In this document: in pieces, positions 1 to 5,514 of the stretch | Layout: every line of letters begins with the position of its first letter | How positions within the stretch are numbered: the stretch's first letter is position 1 | Assembly: GCA_934662525.1 (NCBI GenBank) | Contig: CAKUKJ010000143.1 | Location: 1 to 6,558 of the forward strand | Length of the DNA stretch: 6,558 nt | Reading direction: 5' to 3' | From: an uncultured Coriobacteriales bacterium | Lineage (GTDB): Bacteria; Actinomycetota; Coriobacteriia; Coriobacteriales; UMGS124 | Notes under the pieces: model-generated | What the model saw: only the letters and a program-made list of their open reading frames with translations | Database searches by the model: none | What the model was told of the DNA's origin: nothing | Program-made: the position numbers and the translations under genes

Positions 1-1
1 C

Positions 2-259
2 GACGGGAAGGTTGTGCGCAAGCAGCTCGAGGTGGACTTTGTGGCGAACCTTGGTGGCAGGCGCTGCTACATCCAGTCCGCCCTCCATCTGTCCGACCCC
101 GAGAAAGAACGCCAAGAGAAGGCATCGCTTATTGCAGTGCCGGACAGTTTCAAGAAGATCGTGCTCGTGCGGGATGTCGTGAAACCCACTTACGACGAAA
201 ACGGCATCCTTACCATGGGTATGCTCGACTTCTTGCTCGATAGCAGGAGCCTGGATTAA
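2..259 (+). CDS. AAA ATPase with DUF4143 domain, C-terminal fragment
   Basis: This is the last 85 residues of a protein whose start lies left of the window; the frame is open from the edge to a TAA stop. The fragment has the look of the C-terminal DUF4143 part of the ATP-binding proteins common in anaerobic gut bacteria. It shows an ExDFV motif (E10, D12, F13, V14) followed by a YIQxA strand (Y23 to A27), then a charged SDPEKERQEK segment and a final strand-rich stretch ending in a LDFLLD-like motif. In the family this region is a PD-(D/E)xK-like fold and the missing N-terminal half carries the P-loop ATPase. The cellular role of these proteins is not well established. It converges on the regulator gene with 36 bp between the stops and no clear terminator, and it has no visible functional tie to the transport operon. 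Family assignment is from recalled pattern, without a search. Confidence 0.75.
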   Translation, partial: DGKVVRKQLEVDFVANLGGRRCYIQSALHLSDPEKERQEKASLIAVPDSFKKIVLVRDVVKPTYDENGILTMGMLDFLLDSRSLD

Positions 260-295
260 TGCGGCCTGGAGCCAAACTCTTGCGAACCGCCCCTT

Positions 296-1330
296 TCAGC
301 TTTCTTGTCTGCGGTATTGCGCGGGGGTGCAGCTGTAGGCGCGGCGAAAGGCCTTGATGAAGTTCGAGGGGTGAGCATATCCCACGCGGGCGGAGACGAC
401 CTCGACGGGCACGCTGGTCGTGCGCAGCAGCAACGCCGCCTGCGTCATGCGCAGGCTGAGAATGTAGCGGCCCACGGTCGTGTGGTAGAGGCGCTGGAAG
501 CCGGTCTTGAGCTTTTGGGCGTTGATGCCGAGCGCCTGCGCAAGGGCCTCGATGGTGGGAGGGTTGGTGTACGTGCGGTCGAGCGTGTCGCGGGCCTCTT
601 CCAGCAGGACGAGCTCGTCTGGTGTGAAGACGACGCCGCGCTCGCCGGCAAGCGGGTAGCGGCGCGGCGTGCTGGACGAGGCGAAGGGGCTGTTGCCCTT
701 ACCGCTTTGCGCGGCGCCCATGATGATGTCGAGGGCCTCCAGGGCCGCCGCCCGCACCGCGAGGGGGCGCAGGCTTCCCGCGCGGTCGGCCTCCACGAGC
801 CTGTCGACTATCGCCGCCATCTCCATGGGCATGAACCGGTATGTGCGATCGGCTTCGAGCACCTCTTGGGGGGATTGGGCGTAGCAGCCGGGAAACGCCT
901 CGCACGCGGTTTTGTAAAACGCGGGGTAGAGGCTGAACTCTGCCCCGCGCAGGCGCTGCCCGCGCCGCCATTCCTGCATGCCGCGCACGCCGCTCTCAAG
1001 CGTCACGAAGGCAGAGGGGAGAAACGACGCCTGCTGAGCGCCCTCCATCTTGAAGAACGTGCGGCCCTCGTACATGGTGCCGAAGCGCAGGATGTCCTCT
1101 TTGCAGTCAAACTGGGCGGAGAAGTCGTGGTCGACCGTGTAGTCCGCCACGCCAAACTCATAGAGCCCCTCTTCGCCATAGAGGCGCAGAAAGCCGACCC
1201 CCTCGCCGGCATACGAGATGAAAGAGCTGGCAGGCGTGCCGGCCATGCCGAGCTCGTGCAAGACGAAGGCGCGCAACTGGGCCGCGCTGTGTGCTTTGAA
1301 CGCGCCCGTTCTCCTCGTGTTTGAAGGCAA
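296..1330 (-). CDS. AraC-family regulator, PchR/YbtA-like, of the adjacent uptake operon
   Basis: This is a cytoplasmic transcription factor of about 315-345 residues. The last 100 residues form a two-helix-turn-helix AraC domain. The first helix pair covers PTIEALAQALGINAQKLKTG and continues into FQRLYHTTVGRYI. The second covers VEVVSARVGYAHPSNFIKAF and is followed by a CTPAQYRR end. The GINAQKLKTGFQRLY and VGYAHPSNFIKAFRR segments resemble PchR, YbtA and AlcR, which activate siderophore uptake genes when bound to the ferric siderophore. The upstream 200 residues would be the ligand-sensing part; I recognise no named domain there. It is divergent from the substrate-binding protein gene, which supports local control of that operon. 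The start is uncertain. The TTG at 1330 used here has no ribosome binding site; other options are TTG at 1339 or 1276 and ATG at 1246. The open frame continues to 1714, but that part runs antisense through the binding-protein gene and is not credible coding sequence. Iron-chelate sensing is an inference from family and context. Confidence 0.88.
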   Translation of the reverse strand: MPSNTRRTGAFKAHSAAQLRAFVLHELGMAGTPASSFISYAGEGVGFLRLYGEEGLYEFGVADYTVDHDFSAQFDCKEDILRFGTMYEGRTFFKMEGAQQASFLPSAFVTLESGVRGMQEWRRGQRLRGAEFSLYPAFYKTACEAFPGCYAQSPQEVLEADRTYRFMPMEMAAIVDRLVEADRAGSLRPLAVRAAALEALDIIMGAAQSGKGNSPFASSSTPRRYPLAGERGVVFTPDELVLLEEARDTLDRTYTNPPTIEALAQALGINAQKLKTGFQRLYHTTVGRYILSLRMTQAALLLRTTSVPVEVVSARVGYAHPSNFIKAFRRAYSCTPAQYRRQES

Positions 1331-1331
1331 G

Positions 1332-1374
1332 TAGTTCAATAAGGTGAAAATATAGTCCAATAAAGTAGGACAAT
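1332..1374. promoter_or_regulatory. Triple TAGnnCAAT direct repeat, likely AraC-type operator
   Basis: Three direct copies sit in the AT-rich divergent region: TAGTTCAATAA at 1332-1342, TAGTCCAATAA at 1353-1363 and TAGGACAATGG at 1366-1376. The first two match at 10 of 11 bases and start exactly 21 bp apart, two turns of the helix. That is the usual geometry for the two half-sites bound by AraC-type proteins. The third copy is weaker and is offset by 13 bp. The array lies about 50-100 bp upstream of the probable operon start point, a position suited to activation. It also lies next to or over the regulator's own start region, so autoregulation is plausible. Binding is inferred, not shown. Confidence 0.6.
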
Positions 1375-1396
1375 GGTAACTAAAAACAAACTGTGC

Positions 1397-1429
1397 TTGA
1401 ATACGCCATGGATGTAATCCGCCTATAAC
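1397..1429 (+). promoter_or_regulatory. Candidate operon promoter with good -10 and poor -35
   Basis: TATAAC at 1424-1429 is a reasonable -10 element, 22 bp before the ATG of the binding-protein gene. The only nearby -35-like hexamer is TTGAAT at 1397-1402, but the spacer would be 21 bp, too long for a good sigma-70-type promoter. A weak or misplaced -35 is typical of activator-dependent promoters and fits control by the divergent AraC-family protein. No convincing Fur or DtxR/IdeR box was seen by eye. Confidence 0.35.
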
Positions 1430-1438
1430 CCTTTTTTG

Positions 1439-1444
1439 AAGGAG
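1439..1444 (+). promoter_or_regulatory. Ribosome binding site of the substrate-binding protein gene
   Basis: AAGGAG lies 7 nt before the ATG at 1452. It is the strongest canonical Shine-Dalgarno sequence at the head of the operon and fixes the start of the binding protein. Confidence 0.85.
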
Positions 1445-1451
1445 CATCGAC

Positions 1452-2594
1452 ATGGACATCAAGAGCAACGCAACCGCAGGCCTCACCCGTCGCGGGTTCG
1501 TGGGCGCCTCCGCCGTGGCCCTCCTGGCCGCCGCAGGCTTCATCAGCCTCAAGGGCGGCGCGCAGGAGGCGCTGGCAGACGGCACGGCCACCCGCACGGT
1601 GACCGACGCACGCGGCGAGGTGGAGATCCCCGCCGACCCCCAGCGCATCGTGGACCTGTCGGGCAATTCCGACATGCTCAAGATTCTCGGCTTCGACGTG
1701 GTGGGCACCGCCAACTCCGACGCCTACGACTACACCAAGTTCCCCGCCTACCTGGAAGACCAGCTCGCAGGTGCCACGATTCTGGGCTACAGCTACCAGG
1801 ACACCATGGACATCGAGGCCATCCTTGCGCTCGACCCCGACCTCATCATCATCTCCGCCGTGCAGGAGAAGATGTACGACCAGCTCCAGAGCGTGTGCCC
1901 CACGGTCATGATCGAGCTTGCCCAGATTGACTGGAAGGAGGACGTCAAGACCTTCGCCGAGGTGCTTGATCGCACCGAGCAGGCCGACGCCTGGCTTGCC
2001 GCCTACGAGGAGAAGGCGGCTGCTATGGGCGAGCGGATTCGCTCCGAGCGCGGCGAGGACACCACCTACCTCTCCTTCTTGGCAAGCGGCGGCCAGCTCT
2101 ATGTGTTCGACGCAGCCGGCTTCGGCATGGTGATGTACGAGGACATGGGCCTGGCAAAGCCCGCCGGCATGCCCGAGCAGGAGAACGTGTCGCTGCCCGT
2201 CGTGGACTACGAGGGCCTTGCCGCCATCGACGCCGACTTCATCTTCGCCATCGGCACCGACGACGACCTCAAGGCGCTCAACGACAGCAAGCTCTACCAG
2301 GCCATGCGCGCCGTGCAGGCTGGCGACGTCGTGGAGCTGCCCGCAAGCCCGTACTTCAACGAGGGATACGGCTGCATCGGCAAGGACACGCTCGTGAGCG
2401 AGTTCCCCTACCTGCTCGAGGGCATGGACCCCGACGAGGCGCGCGCCAAGGCCCGCGAGGACATGGCCGCAGAGTCCGGCGATGGCGCCGAGGGCGACGG
2501 GGCCGACGACGGGCAGGCCGATCCCGCTGATCCTGCCGATTCTGCTGAGGGCGACGGGGCCGACGGCCAGTCGTCCGATACCGAGGAGAAGTAG
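1452..2594 (+). CDS. Tat-exported substrate-binding protein of an iron-complex ABC importer
   Basis: This 380-residue protein captures the ligand outside the membrane and delivers it to the permeases encoded downstream. Residues 12-18 read TRRGFVG, a twin-arginine motif (R13, R14), followed by a hydrophobic stretch to about residue 31. ALA at 40-42 is a possible signal peptidase I site. There is no lipobox cysteine; the only cysteines are C149 and C308. From about residue 50 to 325 the chain matches the periplasmic-binding-protein 2 family (FecB/FepB/BtuF class). It shows the IPADPQRIVDLS opening, a DIEAILALDPDLIII strand-helix unit with E122, and a second-lobe DYEGLAAIDADFIF unit with E254. 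Those two glutamates occupy the places that form salt bridges with permease arginines in the family. Residues 340-380 are an acidic Asp/Gly/Ala/Pro/Ser tail outside the domain. It is the first gene of the operon and has a strong ribosome binding site. The ligand could be a ferric siderophore, haem or a cobalamin-like molecule; the PchR-like regulator favours a siderophore. Confidence 0.92.
   Translation: MDIKSNATAGLTRRGFVGASAVALLAAAGFISLKGGAQEALADGTATRTVTDARGEVEIPADPQRIVDLSGNSDMLKILGFDVVGTANSDAYDYTKFPAYLEDQLAGATILGYSYQDTMDIEAILALDPDLIIISAVQEKMYDQLQSVCPTVMIELAQIDWKEDVKTFAEVLDRTEQADAWLAAYEEKAAAMGERIRSERGEDTTYLSFLASGGQLYVFDAAGFGMVMYEDMGLAKPAGMPEQENVSLPVVDYEGLAAIDADFIFAIGTDDDLKALNDSKLYQAMRAVQAGDVVELPASPYFNEGYGCIGKDTLVSEFPYLLEGMDPDEARAKAREDMAAESGDGAEGDGADDGQADPADPADSAEGDGADGQSSDTEEK
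2490..2565 (+). repeat. Exact 19-bp direct repeat in the acidic tail coding region
   Basis: GAGGGCGACGGGGCCGACG occurs at 2490-2508 and again, unchanged, at 2547-2565. The two copies start 57 bp, or 19 codons, apart and are in the same reading frame, so both encode EGDGAD. Between them lies a short degenerate array coding for Ala-Asp-Pro and Ala-Asp-Ser units. Such repeats can expand or contract by slippage or recombination without breaking the frame, which would change only tail length. Confidence 0.85.
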
Positions 2595-2614
2595 GGAAAG
2601 CCTGCAAAGCTGTG

Positions 2615-2654
2615 CCGGGGCTTGGGCCGCGCTGCGCCCGGGCCCCGGTTTTTT
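2615..2654 (+). terminator. Intrinsic terminator between binding-protein and permease genes
   Basis: CCGGGGC at 2615-2621 pairs with GCCCCGG at 2642-2648. The stem continues through two G-U wobble pairs into GGGC (2624-2627) with GCCC (2636-2639), around an 8-nt loop. A run of six T follows directly at 2649-2654. The hairpin starts 20 bp after the binding-protein stop and the T run ends 35 bp before the first permease start. No promoter is evident in those 35 bp, so the permease genes probably depend on read-through. The effect would be more binding protein than membrane complex, a common ratio for importers. Confidence 0.88.
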
Positions 2655-2678
2655 GCTGTACGGACGATGCGCCTGATG

Positions 2679-2687
2679 TGGGGTGAT
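2679..2687 (+). promoter_or_regulatory. Extended ribosome binding site for permease 1
   Basis: TGGGGTGAT aligns with the extended Shine-Dalgarno form GGAGGTGAT, with mismatches at the first and third bases. Its last base is only 2 nt from the ATG at 2690, but the GG core keeps near-normal spacing. An in-frame TGA at 2684-2686 rules out any start further upstream. Confidence 0.55.
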
Positions 2688-2689
2688 GT

Positions 2690-3682
2690 ATGAACGGCAA
2701 GGTCAAACGTGCCGCCGTGTTCGTTGTGGGCGTTGCGCTCGTCGTGGCGGGAGTCCTCGTCTCGGTGAGCGTGGGCGCGAAGAGCATCGCGCTGTCAGAC
2801 GTGGTGGGGGCCATCTTCAACTATGACGAGGGCATCCTCGACCATGTGCTCGTGCGTGACGCGCGTCTGCCGCGCGCGCTGTGCGCCGTGCTCGTGGGAG
2901 GGGTGTTGGCGCTTTCGGGCGCGATGATGCAGGGCGTGCTGCGCAACCCCGTGGCCGAGCCGTCGGTCATGGGCGTGAACCAGGGGGCGACGCTCATGGT
3001 GGCGATAGCCCTGGTGGGAGGCCTGGCGGGCGGTGCGCTCGGAAGCTTCTTCATGGCGCTCGCGGGAGCCGCTGCGGCCGGTGGGCTGCTGCTGCTTTTC
3101 ACGCTCACCAACTCTGCCAACCAGTCGATGGCGCGGATCCTTTTGGCGGGCACGGCCATGAGCACGTTCTTCCTGGCGCTTGCCACCATGGTGGGGCTTC
3201 TGGGCAACCGCTCGCAGGAGCTGGCGTTTTGGGTGGCCGGCGGACTGAGGCAGACGGGCTGGACGCAGGTGGCGGTGCTTGCCGCAATCGGCGGCGTCTT
3301 CTCCATCCTGGCCTTCGACTGGTCGGGCAAAATCAACGTCCTGAGCCTGGGAGACGAGTTCGCCTGCGGGCTGGGCATCCGCCCCGTGCGCGTGAAGATG
3401 CAGGTCGTGGCCATGCTCGTGCCCCTGTGTGGCGTCGCCGTGGCGGTGGCGGGCAACATCGGCTACATCGGCCTGTTCATCCCCCACATCATGCGCCGCG
3501 TCATCGGCAACGACTACCGGGTGCTCATGCCCGCCTCGTTCGTGTTCGGCGCGGCCGTGCTCGTGTGGGCCGACATCGCCGCGCGCATGGTCATGGCGCC
3601 CTACGAGCTGCCGGTGGGCCTGTTCACGGCAATCATCGGCGTGCCTGTGTTCCTCGCGCTCGTGAGAAGGGAGAAGCACTGA
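2690..3682 (+). CDS. FecCD-family permease of the iron-complex importer, first subunit
   Basis: This 330-residue polytopic membrane protein forms one half of the transport channel. It is hydrophobic throughout, as expected for the roughly ten-helix FecCD/BtuC fold, and is of normal family length. Recognisable family signatures are RLPRALCAVLVGGVLALSGA (59-78), the RNPVAEPSVMG motif (85-95) and GDEFACGLGI (221-230), which lies in the loop that contacts the ATPase. GNIGYIGLFIPHIMRR (255-270) and ELPVGLFTAIIGVPVF (306-321) complete the C-terminal half. It follows the internal terminator and overlaps the next permease by one base, so the two are translated together. The neighbouring permease is clearly a different sequence, so the channel is a heterodimer as in FepDG or FecCD rather than a BtuC-type homodimer. 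Confidence 0.94.
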   Translation: MNGKVKRAAVFVVGVALVVAGVLVSVSVGAKSIALSDVVGAIFNYDEGILDHVLVRDARLPRALCAVLVGGVLALSGAMMQGVLRNPVAEPSVMGVNQGATLMVAIALVGGLAGGALGSFFMALAGAAAAGGLLLLFTLTNSANQSMARILLAGTAMSTFFLALATMVGLLGNRSQELAFWVAGGLRQTGWTQVAVLAAIGGVFSILAFDWSGKINVLSLGDEFACGLGIRPVRVKMQVVAMLVPLCGVAVAVAGNIGYIGLFIPHIMRRVIGNDYRVLMPASFVFGAAVLVWADIAARMVMAPYELPVGLFTAIIGVPVFLALVRREKH

Positions 3683-4710
3683 TGGGACTCCTTTCGCGCA
3701 AGGCCGGGCGGCGTCGCTCCTGGCTCCCGGGGTCCATCGCCGGCGCGTTGTTTCTGGCAGCGGTGTGCGCCTCGCTCATGGTGGGCAGCTATTCCATGAC
3801 TCCCGCCGAGGTCGTCTCCACGCTCATGGGCCAGGGCGACAAGCTCCAGAACTTCGCCGTGCTCCAGACGCGTCTGCCGCGCACGGTGCTGGCCGTTCTT
3901 GTGGGCACGGCCCTGGCCTTCTCGGGCGGGGTCCTGCAGTGCGTGACGCGCAACCCCTTGGCCGAGCCGGGCATGATCGGCATCAACGCCGGCGCCGCGC
4001 TTGCCGTCGTGCTGTGGATCTCAGCCCAGACGAGCGCCTACTATTCGCAGCTCGACCTGTTCGCCTCCGTGGGCATGCCGGTCGTGGCGGCGGCCGGCGC
4101 CTTGCTTTCGACGGGCCTGGTGTACGCGCTTTCGTACAACCGCGGGATACGCCCGGTGCGCTTCATCCTCACGGGCATCGGCGTGAACGGCGGCATCCTG
4201 GCGATTATCACCTATTTCCAGCTCGCCATGAGCAAGGGCAGCTACAACCAGGTGCTCACCTGGACGAACGGCAGCCTCTGGGGCAGCAGCTGGACCTACA
4301 TCGCGCTTGTGGCACCCTTGATTGGGGCCGTTGTGGCCGTTGTCTTGGCGAAGGCCCCGTCGCTCGACGCGCTTGCGCTGGGCGACGAGCTTGCGCATGG
4401 CATCGGCGTGAACGTGGGCAGGCAGCGCACGGCGTTCGTGGTGCTCGCGGCGCTGCTGGCGGCTTTCGCCACCGCCGTTGCGGGAAGCATCGCCTTCCTT
4501 GGCCTGCTCGGGCCCCAAATCGCCCGGCGGCTTGTGGGGCCTCGAGCCCGCGCCATGCTTCCCATGGCTGCCGTCGTGTCGTCGGTCATCCTCGTTGTGG
4601 CCGACACGGTGGCGCGCAACGCGTTCTCGCCCATCGAGATTCCCGTGGGCGTGGTGGTGGCGGTGATCGGCGTGCCGTATTTCATCTACCTCATGATTAA
4701 GGAGAAGTAG
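3682..4710 (+). CDS. FecCD-family permease of the iron-complex importer, second subunit
   Basis: This 342-residue polytopic membrane protein is the second half of the heterodimeric channel. The ATG overlaps the TGA of the first permease (TGATG), and AAGGGAG at 3667-3673 gives it its own ribosome binding site. An Arg/Lys-rich N-terminus (residues 6-13) precedes the first hydrophobic segment and should face the cytoplasm. Family marks are RLPRTVLAVLVGTALAFSGG (64-83), RNPLAEPGMIG (90-100), ALGDELAHGIGV in the ATPase-contact loop (232-243), GSIAFLGLLGPQIARRLVG (268-286) and EIPVGVVVAVIGVPYF (319-334). It keeps the canonical RNPLAEP form where the first permease has RNPVAEP. The same frame stays open far upstream through the first permease, but that extension is antiparallel to no family and is a GC-rich shadow; the start at 3682 is set by the motif positions. 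Confidence 0.94.
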   Translation: MGLLSRKAGRRRSWLPGSIAGALFLAAVCASLMVGSYSMTPAEVVSTLMGQGDKLQNFAVLQTRLPRTVLAVLVGTALAFSGGVLQCVTRNPLAEPGMIGINAGAALAVVLWISAQTSAYYSQLDLFASVGMPVVAAAGALLSTGLVYALSYNRGIRPVRFILTGIGVNGGILAIITYFQLAMSKGSYNQVLTWTNGSLWGSSWTYIALVAPLIGAVVAVVLAKAPSLDALALGDELAHGIGVNVGRQRTAFVVLAALLAAFATAVAGSIAFLGLLGPQIARRLVGPRARAMLPMAAVVSSVILVVADTVARNAFSPIEIPVGVVVAVIGVPYFIYLMIKEK

Positions 4711-4712
4711 CC

Positions 4713-5507
4713 ATGCCTTGTGCAATCGAGCTTCGCGGGGTGCAGGTGGCCTACGACGGCAACGTCGTCGTGCCCGACGCGAACCTCTCCATCGAGCAGG
4801 GCAAGGTCACCATGCTCATCGGCCCCAACGGCTGCGGCAAGTCCACCACGCTCAAGGCCATTGCCCGCGTGGAGCCGCTGCACAAGGGGGAGGTGCTTCT
4901 GCATGGGGAGAGCGTGGCCCGCATGTCGCAGCGCGAGCTGGCCCGCAAGTTGGCCGTGCTGCCGCAGTCGCCGACGGTGCCCGAGGGCATTAACGTGCGC
5001 GACCTGGTGGCATACGGGCGCTTTCCCTACCGCAAGCCCCTGGGCGGCCTCACCAAGGAGGACCACGATGTCGTCGACTGGTCCATGGGCCGCACGGGCG
5101 TCGCCGAGCTTGCCGACCGGCGGGTGGACGAGCTGTCGGGCGGCCAGCGCCAGCGCGTGTGGATTGCCCTCACGCTTGCGCAGAAGGCCGACGTGATGCT
5201 CTTCGACGAGCCCACCACCTATCTGGACATCTCGCACCAGGTGGAGGTGCTCGAGCTGCTCCGTCGCCTCAACCGCGAGGAGGGGGCCACGGTCGTCGTG
5301 GTGATCCACGAGCTCAACCTCGCCGCCAAGTACGCCGACCATATCGTGGGCATGCGCGCGGGACGCGTGATGTTCGAGGGAGCCCCGTGCGACGTGTTCA
5401 ACGAGGACAACCTGCGCGCGCTCTACGACATCGAGCCCGAGATCCTGCGCGACCCGCAGCGCGGCTATCCCGTGTGCGTGGACTACGCGCGCGTCGAGCG
5501 GGCCTAG
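4713..5507 (+). CDS. FepC/FecE-type ABC ATPase of the iron-complex importer
   Basis: This 264-residue cytoplasmic ATPase powers the permease pair. All catalytic elements are present: Walker A GPNGCGKST (37-45), the Q-loop glutamine at Q85 in LPQS, the signature LSGGQ (141-145), Walker B VMLFDEP (161-167, with D165 and E166), the LD of the D-loop (171-172) and the H-loop histidine H199. The sequence around the Q-loop, with INVRDLVAYGRFPY (93-106), is typical of the siderophore/haem/vitamin B12 group. The residue after H199 is Glu, where Asp is the usual choice in this group; this is not expected to abolish activity. AAGGAG at 4699-4704, inside the end of the upstream permease gene, is a good ribosome binding site. 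Only 2 bp separate the two genes, so they are co-translated. Confidence 0.96.
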   Translation: MPCAIELRGVQVAYDGNVVVPDANLSIEQGKVTMLIGPNGCGKSTTLKAIARVEPLHKGEVLLHGESVARMSQRELARKLAVLPQSPTVPEGINVRDLVAYGRFPYRKPLGGLTKEDHDVVDWSMGRTGVAELADRRVDELSGGQRQRVWIALTLAQKADVMLFDEPTTYLDISHQVEVLELLRRLNREEGATVVVVIHELNLAAKYADHIVGMRAGRVMFEGAPCDVFNEDNLRALYDIEPEILRDPQRGYPVCVDYARVERA

Positions 5508-5514
5508 CCTGCGC

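Noticed and set aside
260..295. Possible bidirectional terminator between the converging ATPase and regulator genes
   Set aside because: Only a 4-bp GCGG/CCGC pairing around a 22-nt loop is present, with no T run on either strand.
305..1324. A 339-codon plus-strand open frame opposite the regulator gene
   Set aside because: It is antisense to a gene with a clear AraC domain. Its product is a His/Arg/Ala-rich chain with no recognisable domain, typical of GC-rich shadow frames.
1399..1419. Imperfect inverted repeat GAATAC-(9)-GTAATC as a possible iron-repressor box
   Set aside because: Only 5 of 6 arm positions match and it fits neither the Fur nor the DtxR/IdeR consensus by eye. Chance is a sufficient explanation in AT-rich DNA.
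2795..3679. A 294-codon minus-strand open frame opposite the first permease
   Set aside because: The product is His/Arg/Gln-rich with no family pattern, and the plus strand holds a clear FecCD permease.
2881..3681. Possible upstream extension of the second permease (609-residue fusion frame)
   Set aside because: The extra residues are Arg/Gly-rich and out of frame with the first permease. The second permease begins at the overlapping TGATG with its own ribosome binding site and normal family length.
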